Positions 24,858-33,862 of a stretch of DNA of 47,841 nucleotides are shown here, one piece after another. Position 1 is the stretch's first letter, and every line of letters begins with the position of its first letter. Source of the stretch: Candidatus Omnitrophota bacterium (lineage in GTDB: Bacteria > Omnitrophota > Gorgyraeia > Zapsychrales > Fredricksoniimonadaceae); NCBI GenBank assembly GCA_016201795.1, contig JACQCF010000019.1, forward strand, positions 1 to 47,841, read 5' to 3'. The position numbers were made by a program, and so were the translations under genes. The notes beneath the pieces were generated by a model that saw only the letters and a list, made by a program, of their open reading frames with translations, made no database searches and was not told the DNA's origin.

Positions 24858-26051
24858 GTGAAAAGGTATGATTTTCTTATTATCGGCTCTGGCATTATTG
24901 GCCTGACCATGGCCCATGCCATCAAATCCCGTCAGTTGAGCGCGACGATTTTGATTATTGATAAAGAACCGCAGGAAGCCCGGCACGCCTCCGGCCGTAA
25001 CAGCGGGGTTTTACATGCGGGTTTTTATTATACCGCCGACAGCCTGAAAGCTAAATTCACCGTCGATGGCAATCGCGCCATGAAGGCCTATGTCCGGGCC
25101 CGGGGGCTTAAGATTAATGAATGCGGCAAGCTGGTCGTGGCTGGCAATGAGGGTGAGCTTGGACAATTGGATGAGCTTCTGCGTCGGGGGCAGAGAAACG
25201 GTGCGAATGTGCGTCTGGTGAGCCAGGCCGAAGCGCGTGCCTTAGAACCGAACGTCAAAACCTATAAACGCGCCCTGTATTCACCGGATACCGCCAGCAT
25301 CGACCCTCAGGAAGTCTGCCATGCGCTTAAGGAAGATTTGACCGAACAAGGGGTGGACTTTGCTTACAACACTAAATATTTAGGACATGTGTCGTCGCTG
25401 GTACAGACATCTGCGGGGGAGTGGGAAGCGGGCAAGATCATCAATTGCGCCGGTCTTTATGCGGATAAAATCGCCCAGGATTTTGGTTTTGGCCGAAAAT
25501 ACACCATGATCCCTTTTAAAGGGCTGTATTTAAAATATACGAAAAATAAAACTGATGTGCGCATGCATATTTATCCGGTGCCTCATTTAAAGAATCCTTT
25601 TTTGGGGGTGCATTACACCAAGACGGTAGAGGGAGGCATTAAAATCGGCCCGACGGCCATTCCGGCTTTTTGGCGGGAAAACTATGATTCATTAAGCGGC
25701 TTTAGTTTTTCGGAACTAAGGGAAGTGTTGTGGTTCGAATCCCGGTTATTTTTTAAAAATGCTTTTGGTTTTCGCCAGCTTGCCTTTGAGGAAATGCGCA
25801 AATATAATAAAGATCATTTTGTGTCTTTAGCGGCCGCCATGGTAGAGACCATTGACCCTCAAGGGTTTAGCGAATGGACAGAGCCCGGCATCCGCGCCCA
25901 GCTTTTGGATAAAGAAACATTGTCGCTCATTCAGGACTTTGTCATCGAGGGCGACGCCAAAAGCATCCATGTGTTAAACGCCGTGTCGCCGGCATTGACC
26001 TGCGCGTTTGTCTTTTCTCAATATGTGATCGATCGTTACGTGTTTATTTAA
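24858..26051 (+). CDS. lhgO: L-2-hydroxyglutarate oxidase-like FAD enzyme
   Basis: 397 residues with a GTG start. It has the FAD Rossmann motif YDFLIIGSGIIGLTMAHAI, the RNSGVLHAGFYY segment that is diagnostic for LhgO, and NCAGLYADKIAQDFG. The family oxidises L-2-hydroxyglutarate to 2-oxoglutarate, passing electrons to the quinone pool. It may repair side products of 2-oxoglutarate-using enzymes. It is followed after 6 bases by a CNNM-type gene. Confidence 0.88.
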   Translation: MKRYDFLIIGSGIIGLTMAHAIKSRQLSATILIIDKEPQEARHASGRNSGVLHAGFYYTADSLKAKFTVDGNRAMKAYVRARGLKINECGKLVVAGNEGELGQLDELLRRGQRNGANVRLVSQAEARALEPNVKTYKRALYSPDTASIDPQEVCHALKEDLTEQGVDFAYNTKYLGHVSSLVQTSAGEWEAGKIINCAGLYADKIAQDFGFGRKYTMIPFKGLYLKYTKNKTDVRMHIYPVPHLKNPFLGVHYTKTVEGGIKIGPTAIPAFWRENYDSLSGFSFSELREVLWFESRLFFKNAFGFRQLAFEEMRKYNKDHFVSLAAAMVETIDPQGFSEWTEPGIRAQLLDKETLSLIQDFVIEGDAKSIHVLNAVSPALTCAFVFSQYVIDRYVFI

Positions 26052-26057
26052 AAAATT

Positions 26058-27032
26058 ATGTGGCCATTAACTTTTTTGATTATTTTGATTCTTTGCTTTT
26101 CGTTTCTCTGCTCCCTGGCGGAGGCGGCCATTTTAAGCGTGCCGCTTTTGCGCGTGCGGATTCTGGTGGAACGAAAACGTCACGGGGCCAGGGACCTGCT
26201 TTATGTGAAGGAAAACATCGCTCTAGCGGTGGCTTCCCTGGTCATCATCAATAACGGTATCAACATCATCGGTTCCATGTTTATCGGTCAGCAAATCACC
26301 CTGCGTTATGGAAATCATTGGCTGGGGGTGGTCTCGGGTGTACTAACATTCTTGATTATTATTCTCGGGGAGGTGATCCCCAAGGCCATCGGGGAGCGTT
26401 TTAAGACACCGGTGGCGTTAATGGTGGCTAAAGTCGTGCGGATACTTTCAGGGGTATTGCAACCTTTGGTTCAAGCCATCATGGCCATGTTGAAGTGGTG
26501 GACACCGGATTTCAAGACGCCGCGGGTCACCGAAGAAGAAATTAAGATGATGCTCAAACTTGGCCGGGATGCGGGGACGGTGGAGATTGACGAGGCGGAA
26601 TTATGCAATCGGGTGTTTCGTCTCAAGGATCTTCTAGCCACCCACATCATGGTGCCGCTCAAAGATGCCTTTATGCTACCGGTCGATAAAACATTGGCAG
26701 AGGCTAAAGAGAAAATTATTCTATCTTCCCATCATCATCTGGTGGTGTACGATCAAAATCCTGCCAATATTGTGGGCATCGTTGATCACCGCATTCTCTT
26801 GCGTGAGATAGCCAAGGGTAATGACAACTCCAAAATTAGCGCATGGATGTTCAAACCCATTTTTGTTAATCAAATGTTGAAGGCGGATGCGCTCATGGAA
26901 AAATTTCAAACCTTTCATCAGCATTTATTGATTGTGCAGAATAATATAGGCCAAAATATAGGGCTGGTGAGTATGGAAGATGTTTCGCAGGAGCTTTTTG
27001 GCGAAATTTATGATGACAAGGATGCTGGTTGA
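26058..27032 (+). CDS. CNNM/DUF21 membrane protein with CBS domains
   Basis: 324 residues. Residues 1-140 are the DUF21 membrane domain (FSFLCSLAEAAILSVPLLRVRIL, ILGEVIPKAIGERF), followed by EEEIKMMLKLGRDAGTVE and a CBS pair ending at VSMEDVSQELFGEIYDD. The C-terminal CorC_HlyC domain of longer homologues is missing; this short form is common. Family members are implicated in Mg/Co efflux; the older 'hemolysin' label is misleading. Confidence 0.88.
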   Translation: MWPLTFLIILILCFSFLCSLAEAAILSVPLLRVRILVERKRHGARDLLYVKENIALAVASLVIINNGINIIGSMFIGQQITLRYGNHWLGVVSGVLTFLIIILGEVIPKAIGERFKTPVALMVAKVVRILSGVLQPLVQAIMAMLKWWTPDFKTPRVTEEEIKMMLKLGRDAGTVEIDEAELCNRVFRLKDLLATHIMVPLKDAFMLPVDKTLAEAKEKIILSSHHHLVVYDQNPANIVGIVDHRILLREIAKGNDNSKISAWMFKPIFVNQMLKADALMEKFQTFHQHLLIVQNNIGQNIGLVSMEDVSQELFGEIYDDKDAG

Positions 27033-27051
27033 CGGAAGGACACTGTCGGCT

Positions 27052-27609
27052 ATGTTAAGATTTTTAACAATGATGTCACATTGGTCGCTGACTGTTTGTC
27101 TGGCAGTGCTGATTTTATCCGGATGCGCGCATACGCCTGTTAAGACAGCGACGAGTGTTCCAGCTCTGGTGACAGGATCAGTGATCGAACCGGCACTATT
27201 GGCTCACGGAGGTCGTTTAGCGCTGGTGTCTTTGAAGGCTGGACCTCAGGCCGAGGCCAATGATGAGCTCGAGGGGCTCTCGACAGCGGTACTCACAGGT
27301 ATCAAGGATAGTTTAGACGCTCAGAAAACATCCCTGCATGTTATGAAGGCGCAGGAAGGTCAACCCCAGGTCGTGCTGGAAGGTTATGTGCAGGAATTCT
27401 CTCAAACCGGCCGATTATCCCGCCTGATGATGCATCCTAATCGGGATCATTTGGTGCTGGTGGGGGAAATTTGGCTGCGCAGGACCGGAGAGCGTCTTTT
27501 AACTTTCTCGGCGGGAAAAAAGTTTGATCCACAAAAAGAAAAGCCGATGAAGGTAGCTTATGAACTGGGCCAAGGCATAGGAAATTTTATCGGTGCTCAT
27601 ACCAGGTAA
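27052..27609 (+). CDS. Putative outer-membrane lipoprotein
   Basis: About 185 residues; several Met codons are possible starts and 27052 (preceded by GGAAGGA) is chosen. The lipobox LILSGCAH follows a hydrophobic segment, so it is lipidated at Cys. The mature domain has an alternating alpha/beta look (LALVSLKAG, LEGYVQEFSQTG, LVLVGEIWLRRTGE) resembling DUF4410-like lipoproteins; this is a tentative comparison. The nearby hldD supports an outer membrane. Confidence 0.6.
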   Translation: MLRFLTMMSHWSLTVCLAVLILSGCAHTPVKTATSVPALVTGSVIEPALLAHGGRLALVSLKAGPQAEANDELEGLSTAVLTGIKDSLDAQKTSLHVMKAQEGQPQVVLEGYVQEFSQTGRLSRLMMHPNRDHLVLVGEIWLRRTGERLLTFSAGKKFDPQKEKPMKVAYELGQGIGNFIGAHTR

Positions 27610-27618
27610 GGAAAACAT

Positions 27619-28590
27619 ATGATCGTTGTGACAGGCGCCGCCGGATTTATCGGCAGTTGTCTGGTGGCTAAACTCAATGAACTAAGTCACACGGATTTGA
27701 TTCTCGTGGATCATTATGACCATGAGGCGGATCTTAAAGCCAAGAATCTCGCCGGCAAAAAATACGTGCGTTATTTCGATAAGACGGAATATTTAAAATT
27801 GCTGCGCCGCGACGCGTTTGATTTTGATGTGTCCTGTATTTTTCATATGGGGGCTTGTTCTTCGACCACACTGCAGGACGAGGATTATTTTGAGAAAAAT
27901 AATTTTGAATATTCTTGCGTCATGGCCCAATGGGCGCTCAAATACAATGCTCACCTCATCTATGCCGGCTCGGCAGCCACTTACGGAGATGGTCAATATG
28001 GTTATAGCGACGATGAGACTTTGATTCCTAAACTTAAGCCGCTGAATCTTTACGCTCTTTCCAAACAGAAGTTTGATCTTTGGGTGCTTGATCGTGGTTA
28101 TCAAGCCAAAATGGCGGGGCTTAAATTTTTTAATGTCTTTGGGCCCAATGAATACCATAAAGCCGATATGCGTTCGGTGATCGCCAAAGCCTATGACGGT
28201 GTTGTCAGCGAAGGCAAGATGAGGCTGTTTAAGTCTTACAAAAAAGAATACCGAGACGGCGAACAAAAAAGGGATTTTATTTATGTCAAAGACGCCGTTG
28301 ATGTTATGATTTTTCTGATGCAGCACCCAAAGGTCAACGGCATCTTTAACGTGGGTACAGGCCAGGCGCGTACGTGGAATGATGTGGCACGCGCGTTATT
28401 TTCCACCGTCGGTCAAAAGGTCTGTATTGAATATATGGACATGCCCGAGGTTTTAAAGGCGCGTTATCAATATTTTACGCAAGCCAATATGCATAAATTG
28501 CGCGCGGCCGGCTACAGTAAAACTTTTACCAGTTTAGAAGCAGCAGTGACAGATTATTGCAGGTATCTTAAAGATAAAAGCTACCTCTAA
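27619..28590 (+). CDS. hldD: ADP-L-glycero-D-manno-heptose 6-epimerase
   Basis: 323-residue extended SDR: N-terminal IVVTGAAGFIGSCLVAKLNE, the GACSSTT segment characteristic of HldD/RfaD, catalytic YALSK, and FNVFGPNEYHK. It makes the heptose precursor of the LPS inner core, so this cell has, or once had, heptose-containing LPS. The other heptose genes are not in the window. Confidence 0.92.
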   Translation: MIVVTGAAGFIGSCLVAKLNELSHTDLILVDHYDHEADLKAKNLAGKKYVRYFDKTEYLKLLRRDAFDFDVSCIFHMGACSSTTLQDEDYFEKNNFEYSCVMAQWALKYNAHLIYAGSAATYGDGQYGYSDDETLIPKLKPLNLYALSKQKFDLWVLDRGYQAKMAGLKFFNVFGPNEYHKADMRSVIAKAYDGVVSEGKMRLFKSYKKEYRDGEQKRDFIYVKDAVDVMIFLMQHPKVNGIFNVGTGQARTWNDVARALFSTVGQKVCIEYMDMPEVLKARYQYFTQANMHKLRAAGYSKTFTSLEAAVTDYCRYLKDKSYL

Positions 28591-28605
28591 AGAAAGGGTC
28601 GAGAC

Positions 28606-29529
28606 ATGGTTCTTTTTATTATTCTGGCAGCGGTAGTGCTGTTAGCGGTCGTGGTCGTCGGCTATTTGTTTTACACGGTCAATAAAGAAGCGGCACAGGA
28701 CACTCAAAAGGCCGTCGCCATTACTAATCTTAGCGAATTTAAGAAATCTTTTGTTGAACAATCCCAAGAGTCTGTTTATCAAAAACGAGTAGCCCAATTA
28801 GAACAAGAACTGCAGACCAACCTTCAGGAGGCCAAGGAACAATCCCAGAAAGCGTTGGACACCATTGAGGGTTTAAGAGAAGAAAACGAACAGTTAAAAA
28901 GCGAACGCCACACTCAGGCCATGACCACGCAGGCCAATGCGATCAAAGCGCAGGAAACGATCGAAAGCATGCGCGAGGAACAGTCAAATTTACAGAACCA
29001 ATTATCCGAAAGCCAGGCCCACATTCATCGACTAGAGGAAGAAATGGCGCTGATTCAAAAACAAATGGCACAGGAAACTATCCAAGGCAAGGCGCAGGCG
29101 GATCAGTTGATCATCGAGAACCAAACGCTTAAAGCCGCCAGTCATGATTTGACCCTGGCCAACCAAAAACTTCAAGAGCTTAATAATCCTTTGATGGAAA
29201 AATCCGAACTTTTGCAATGGGATCTGACCAAAGCGCGGGCCCAGATGACCAGCTTCGAGCGCGCCTGCGAAAATTATCAGCATCAATTACAAGATGTGTT
29301 GACACGCACGGGATCAATGCAAGAAGATCATACGCGCCTGAGTGAAACCAATAATCGCCTTCAATCCGTTTTAGGAGATTTGCAAAAGCAGAATGAGGAA
29401 TTGACCAAGCGGGAGAAACTGTTCGAATTTGAATTGCAGAAAAGCCGTACTCAACTGGTTTCCCTCGAGCGGGTTTATGAAAATTTAAAAGCAAATATGC
29501 TTCAGCCCAATCCTTCTTCACAGGAGTAA
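28606..29529 (+). CDS. Membrane-anchored coiled-coil protein
   Basis: 307 residues: one N-terminal membrane helix (3-25) followed by an almost unbroken Gln/Glu-rich heptad pattern to the end, i.e. a long coiled coil. No enzymatic motif. It follows hldD by 15 bases with a ribosome site AAAGAAAGGG. An envelope-spanning or scaffold role is possible but not shown. Confidence 0.6.
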   Translation: MVLFIILAAVVLLAVVVVGYLFYTVNKEAAQDTQKAVAITNLSEFKKSFVEQSQESVYQKRVAQLEQELQTNLQEAKEQSQKALDTIEGLREENEQLKSERHTQAMTTQANAIKAQETIESMREEQSNLQNQLSESQAHIHRLEEEMALIQKQMAQETIQGKAQADQLIIENQTLKAASHDLTLANQKLQELNNPLMEKSELLQWDLTKARAQMTSFERACENYQHQLQDVLTRTGSMQEDHTRLSETNNRLQSVLGDLQKQNEELTKREKLFEFELQKSRTQLVSLERVYENLKANMLQPNPSSQE

Positions 29530-29533
29530 CCCT

Positions 29534-29971
29534 ATGAGGCTCTGGCAGCGATTTGTCGTGATGGTGATGGTGATGGGACTTGGTGGTTGTGCCACGTTTT
29601 GGGATTTACCCAAAACGATTTGGGGATCATCGACGCGGGCGCTGGAAGAAGCGCGCAGTAATGCCACCACCAAAACTTATGATAAAGGCTATTGGGATTG
29701 TTTTGGGACTGCCTTAGAGGTGGTTAAAAAGAAAAGTTATGTGATTTTCGAGAAAGATGAAGTACGCGGGTTTATGGTGCTCATGGGTATTCCGGGAGCT
29801 GTCAATACGACGGAAGTAGGGATATTTTTTGTGGAATTAAATGACCGTCAGGTGCGTATTGAGATTTCTTCTTTGAGTAGCAATGCCAAACGGATTGTAG
29901 CTAAAAATTTATTTCAGGGCATGGACATCATCTTTGGTCTGTCTCCACCGGACAAAGAGGCAGTGAAGTGA
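29534..29971 (+). CDS. Small lipoprotein
   Basis: 145 residues with lipobox LGGCATFW after a hydrophobic stretch. A short domain follows with CFGTALEVVKKKSYVIFEKDE and VEIS/RIEISSLS strands, suggesting a DUF3568-like or other small envelope fold. Its stop overlaps the GTG start of the PadR gene (GTGA), so transcription may run into the biosynthetic region. Confidence 0.55.
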   Translation: MRLWQRFVVMVMVMGLGGCATFWDLPKTIWGSSTRALEEARSNATTKTYDKGYWDCFGTALEVVKKKSYVIFEKDEVRGFMVLMGIPGAVNTTEVGIFFVELNDRQVRIEISSLSSNAKRIVAKNLFQGMDIIFGLSPPDKEAVK

Positions 29972-30477
29972 TTGAAAACGAATTTCTTTTCTTAGGATTA
30001 TTGGCCGGAGGTCCCAAACACGGCTATGACATCAAACGCCAGATAGAAAAGGAATTAGTTCCCGCCATTAGCCTGCAGATCAAATCGATTTATTATCCGC
30101 TTAAGAAAATGGAAGATGCCGGCCTTATTGAAAAAGAGGTGGGTCGTAAAGGTCGTTTTCCGGAAAAGTACGTTTATCGTATTACTCCCAAGGGCAAGAA
30201 GAGGTTTGATGAGCTTATCGGCAACAGCTTTGTTTCGGTAGAGCGGCCTTTTTTTCAAATAGACCTTTCTTTGTATTTTTTACCCTTAACAGACCAGGCT
30301 TGGGCCAAAAAACGTCTCAAAGCCCGGTTAGCTCTTTTAAAGAGAATCCATCGAGAGCTTTTGGCTCTTAAAAATAATCTTTCTCGCACTAAACCTCTGG
30401 GGCTTATTTTAACTCATAATCTGGACCTGGTGGAGGCGGAAATTGCCTCTACCGTAAAGGTTATGACCCAGCTTTAA
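29968..30477 (+). CDS. PadR-family transcriptional regulator
   Basis: 169 residues, GTG start overlapping the lipoprotein stop. The N-terminal winged helix shows the PadR signature LGLLAGGPKHGYDIKRQIE, then SIYYPLKKMEDAGLIEKE and YRITPKGKKRF. A C-terminal helical dimerisation part (PadR C-terminal domain) completes the protein. PadR proteins repress genes for handling phenolic or hydrophobic compounds and transporters and are released by small ligands. It is the first gene upstream of a 16-kb biosynthetic run, so it is the natural candidate regulator, with an aromatic product as possible ligand (inference). Confidence 0.88.
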   Translation: MIENEFLFLGLLAGGPKHGYDIKRQIEKELVPAISLQIKSIYYPLKKMEDAGLIEKEVGRKGRFPEKYVYRITPKGKKRFDELIGNSFVSVERPFFQIDLSLYFLPLTDQAWAKKRLKARLALLKRIHRELLALKNNLSRTKPLGLILTHNLDLVEAEIASTVKVMTQL

Positions 30478-30518
30478 TTGCCCCAACTCCCTATTTCTCT
30501 AATATATATAAACTTTTC

Positions 30519-30541
30519 TTGACTTATGAAAAAAATATAAT
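30519..30541 (+). promoter_or_regulatory. Candidate promoter of the biosynthetic operon
   Basis: TATAAT at 30536-30541 in an A/T-rich stretch lies 39 bases before the ATG at 30581. A perfect-looking TTGACT (30519-30524) is only 11 bases away, too close for normal use, so an activator or a different -35 (CTTTTC at 30513) may be used. The PadR gene ends about 40 bases before. Confidence 0.35.
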
Positions 30542-30580
30542 AAAATCTGATTACTAAAATTTAACTACTTGAGCTATCCT

Positions 30581-32113
30581 ATGGACGTTGATTGCATTTT
30601 ACAACAATCTGCCAGTCGTTTTGGGACAAAACCCGCTCTGATATTTCAAGGTCAGACCATTTCTTTTGCCGAGCTTAAAACCAAGGTTTTTCAGTTGGCG
30701 CATGGGTTAGAGGCTTTGTCAGTGAAGAAAGGCACCAAGGTAGCTTTGTTTTTGCCCAATAGCCCGGAGTATGTTTATAGTTATTTGGCTTGTTTTTGTC
30801 GGGGGGCTATTGTTGTGCCTTTGGATTTTATGCTCAAAAACGATGAGCTGATCTCTTGTCTGGAGCATTCTCAAACGGAAATTTTGATTGCTTGTCCTAA
30901 AGCAGAGGTGGACCTTGCGCAAATAAAGAAACAAGTGCCGTCTTTAAAGACGGTGATTGTTTTAGGCGAGCCCCAAGCAGTGAATTGGCAAAGGCCGTTT
31001 GACGCGCTCTTGGGCAGCGAAGAGATCACTCCGGCATCAATTAGTCCCACAGACCCGTGTATGATTATGTACACCTCCGGTACGACCGGCAATCCTAAGG
31101 GTATTTTGCTTAATTACCGGCATTTAGACGGCTCACCACAGGCCATGAAATATTTTGTAGACTTAACTGAAGGCGACGTCAAATTATGCGGGATTCCTTT
31201 AAGTCATATCGCAGGATTTATTTACATTCAAAACTGCATCATTTTTGGTATTACTCTTGTATTAATGGAGAGGTTCCATCCGCTGGAATTCTTAAAGAAC
31301 GTGGCTCAATACCGGGTAACGTGTTTTCATATTGTGCCGGCCATGTATACGGCTTTGTTGACGCTTAAACACATTGATCAATTTGATTTATCGTCGCTGC
31401 GCTGGGTGGTAGTTTTTGGCGCACCCAGTTCGCCGGATGTTTTAGAGCGTTTTCACCGTTATTGCCCCCATGCCCAATTGCTCAACGGCTGGGGGATGAC
31501 TGAAACGTGCCCGCCTAATACCGTCACCCCATTAAACAGCAATCGTATTGAAAGCGTTGGCAAGCCAGCGTCTAACTGTGAAATCAATATTTTCGACAAC
31601 AATGATCAGCCTTTGCCCGTAGGGGAAGTCGGAGAAATTGTCATTCGCGGCTGGGTGGTGATGCAGGAATATTATAAGGACCCCGAGGTTACTTCTTGGG
31701 CTAAACGTAATGGGTGGTTTCATACCGGCGATTTGGGGCGTTTTGACAGACAAGGGTTTTTGTATATCGTGGGACGCAAAAAGGAGATGATCAAAGTCAG
31801 CGGTCAAATTGTTTACGCGCCCGAGGTGGAAACTGTATTGTATCAACATGAAGCGGTACAGGAAGCAGCAGTGGTCGGTGTGGCTGATCCATTGCGCGGG
31901 GAGCTGGTGAAGGCCTTTGTGGTTTTAAAGCCTCAGGCAGAGCTTGGCGCCGACGAGTTGCGTTATTTTGCCAGGGAACATCTGGCGAATTTCAAAGTGC
32001 CCCACACCATTGAAATCCGTGAGAGTTTGCCCAAGAATCGCACGGGCAAAATTGATAAAGAGTCATTGCGAGCGAAGACAGTGAGCGAAGCAGTGACCAG
32101 AAGACAAGATTAA
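30581..32113 (+). CDS. Acyl-CoA synthetase / AMP-binding ligase
   Basis: 510 residues from the ATG; a TTG 12 bases upstream is an alternative. The ANL signature IMYTSGTTGNPKGILLN, the GWGMTETCPPN loop, the FHTGDLGRFD hinge and the C-terminal Lys segment PKNRTGKIDKESL are all present. It activates a carboxylic acid as acyl-AMP and transfers it to CoA or a carrier protein. At the head of a polyketide gene run it could prepare the starter unit. In known non-actinobacterial type II PKS loci (for example the Photorhabdus anthraquinone genes) an adenylating ligase is also present. The C-terminal codons resemble half of the ~70-bp repeat. Confidence 0.9.
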   Translation: MDVDCILQQSASRFGTKPALIFQGQTISFAELKTKVFQLAHGLEALSVKKGTKVALFLPNSPEYVYSYLACFCRGAIVVPLDFMLKNDELISCLEHSQTEILIACPKAEVDLAQIKKQVPSLKTVIVLGEPQAVNWQRPFDALLGSEEITPASISPTDPCMIMYTSGTTGNPKGILLNYRHLDGSPQAMKYFVDLTEGDVKLCGIPLSHIAGFIYIQNCIIFGITLVLMERFHPLEFLKNVAQYRVTCFHIVPAMYTALLTLKHIDQFDLSSLRWVVVFGAPSSPDVLERFHRYCPHAQLLNGWGMTETCPPNTVTPLNSNRIESVGKPASNCEINIFDNNDQPLPVGEVGEIVIRGWVVMQEYYKDPEVTSWAKRNGWFHTGDLGRFDRQGFLYIVGRKKEMIKVSGQIVYAPEVETVLYQHEAVQEAAVVGVADPLRGELVKAFVVLKPQAELGADELRYFAREHLANFKVPHTIEIRESLPKNRTGKIDKESLRAKTVSEAVTRRQD

Positions 32114-32126
32114 CGAGGAGATAATT

Positions 32127-32906
32127 ATGCCAATCGCAGAACAAGAAAGAATGACCAGGGATGCGCATTTAAGTGGAAAAGATTTAATGGCCATGGTGCA
32201 GTTAAGACCAAAGGACATCGGCCCTTATGCCATCGTGCCTGGTCCTAAAGAAAGACTGGATAGTCTTGTTAAGAAAATGGAAAACCCCGTGAAGAATTTT
32301 TCCTTCATGGAATACCATATGTTCACCGGATTGGTGGGTGGCATACGAATGACGGCCATCAATGGCGGCCGTTTTGCCGCGGATACGGCCATTACGACAG
32401 AAATTTTATGCAACGCAGAAGCCAAGGTGCTCATTCGCATCGGCAGTTGCGGCGCTATGCGTCGGGATATTAAAATCGGTGATTTTATTATCGCCACTGG
32501 CTGTATACGCGGAGACGGTGTTTCGCCTTATTATGTGGATGAGAAATTTGTGACTTTGCCTGATGAGGCCCTGACCCAGCAATTGACCGTCATTGCCAAA
32601 AACGTGGCCTTAACAGCAGGTTTAACCGTGCATGAAGGCAAGGTATGGTCCACCGATGCGATCTTGCGTGAGACCAAAGACGTGGTCAACAAAGTGATTG
32701 ATCAGGGAGCTATCGGAGTGGATATGGTCAGCTCCGCTTTCTTGACCATTGCCCAGGTTTATAAAATTTCGGCCGTGTCCATTTTAGCTGTTTCGGATAA
32801 TTTGATCACCGGGCAGATGGGTTTCATCAATCCGGATTATTACATGGCCGAAGGCATGCTTATTCAAATGGCTTTGGAGTTGGTCAAACAATTGGAAGGA
32901 AAGTAA
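32127..32906 (+). CDS. Nucleoside phosphorylase (PNP/UDP family)
   Basis: 259 residues of the NP-I fold: AIVPGPKERLDSLV, phosphate-site GSCGAMRRDIKIGDFIIA, GDGVSPYY and the ribose-site GVDMVSSAFLTIA. It splits a nucleoside with phosphate into base and pentose-1-phosphate. It overlaps or abuts the isomerase gene (stop TAATG), so the pentose-1-phosphate is probably passed straight on. 5'-deoxyadenosine or methylthioadenosine is my preferred substrate because of the radical SAM gene in the cluster, but uridine or another nucleoside is possible. Confidence 0.85.
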   Translation: MPIAEQERMTRDAHLSGKDLMAMVQLRPKDIGPYAIVPGPKERLDSLVKKMENPVKNFSFMEYHMFTGLVGGIRMTAINGGRFAADTAITTEILCNAEAKVLIRIGSCGAMRRDIKIGDFIIATGCIRGDGVSPYYVDEKFVTLPDEALTQQLTVIAKNVALTAGLTVHEGKVWSTDAILRETKDVVNKVIDQGAIGVDMVSSAFLTIAQVYKISAVSILAVSDNLITGQMGFINPDYYMAEGMLIQMALELVKQLEGK

Positions 32907-33862
32907 TGTACGAATCACCATTATTTTGGCCGGCGCATATCAAGGATAGAGTGCTTTACGTCCTTGATGAAACCTTGGTGCCTGCGAAGATTAAATATAT
33001 TCCCGTTAAGAATATCAAAGGATCAATCAAGGTCATTCGGGATATGAAAACCCGCGCCTTTGGCCAATTTTTGGTGGTCTTAAATACGTTTTTGCTGGAG
33101 TTAAATCCCAGGGGCGATCTGCTCAAGCATTTGCAAAAAGTCGCTCATCAGTTGAACAATTCCCGCCCTACGTTTCCTTTTGCCGAGGTGACAGGGATTA
33201 TCGTGGGCGTTGCTCAAAAAGCCCGTGCCAATGGGGCGGATGTGAAAACAGCGGTGATCAAAACCGTACAAGGATTTTTGCAGGGCATTTACCATCGCCG
33301 TCTGGAGCGCGTGCGTCAGTTGGCTGATAGTATCGATGAGGGAGATAATATTTTAACGCATTGCAATGTCAGCGGGGAGCTGGCCATGGCCGCAAGCCTT
33401 TGCATCAAGAAGGCTAAGAAAATCAGTTTTTTTGCCACCGAAACGCGGCCCTATATGCAAGGCAGTAAATTAACCGCCTGGGAATTACAACAAGCCGGAG
33501 TTGCGGTGACGGTGGTGCCGGACAATACGGTAGGTTCTTTGATGGCTGATGGTTTGATTAACAAGGTTGTCATCGGATCCGATCGTTCGGCTGCCAACGG
33601 TGATGTGGCCAACAAAGTCGGCAGTTATCAAATCGCTCTGTTAGCCAAAGAGTTTGATGTGCCGGTCATTGTCTTGACCCAGCCGTCGAATAAAGTCAAA
33701 AAAGGCCAAGACATGCCTATTGAATTGCGTGACCCCAGGGAATTATTGACGTTTGACGGCAAAAATCTTATGCCCAAAGGGGTCAAAGGTTTTTATCCTG
33801 GTTTTGATGTGGTGCCTCATGCCTTGATTACGAAAGCGATATCGATTCATGCAGGATTATAA
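32906..33862 (+). CDS. eIF2B/MtnA-like aldose-1-phosphate isomerase
   Basis: 318 residues of the eIF2B-alpha/MtnA/ribose-1,5-bisphosphate isomerase family. The catalytic Cys153 is in ILTHCNVSGELA and the catalytic Asp226 in IGSDRSAANGDVANKVGSY; ETRPYMQGSKLTAWEL is the substrate loop. The family converts methylthioribose-1-phosphate, 5-deoxyribose-1-phosphate or ribose-1,5-bisphosphate to the ketose. Context (phosphorylase before, aldolase after) favours a 5-deoxyribose-1-phosphate type substrate. It is not a translation factor. It overlaps the next gene by 14 bases. Confidence 0.85.
   Translation: MYESPLFWPAHIKDRVLYVLDETLVPAKIKYIPVKNIKGSIKVIRDMKTRAFGQFLVVLNTFLLELNPRGDLLKHLQKVAHQLNNSRPTFPFAEVTGIIVGVAQKARANGADVKTAVIKTVQGFLQGIYHRRLERVRQLADSIDEGDNILTHCNVSGELAMAASLCIKKAKKISFFATETRPYMQGSKLTAWELQQAGVAVTVVPDNTVGSLMADGLINKVVIGSDRSAANGDVANKVGSYQIALLAKEFDVPVIVLTQPSNKVKKGQDMPIELRDPRELLTFDGKNLMPKGVKGFYPGFDVVPHALITKAISIHAGL

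Noticed and set aside
25731-25745. GGTTCGAATCCCGG, resembling a tRNA T-arm
   Set aside because: It lies in frame inside lhgO (LWFESR) and no acceptor stem, D-arm or anticodon arm can be built around it.
26058-27032. Hemolysin
   Set aside because: The old family name is misleading; the DUF21-CBS architecture indicates a CNNM-type transporter or regulator.
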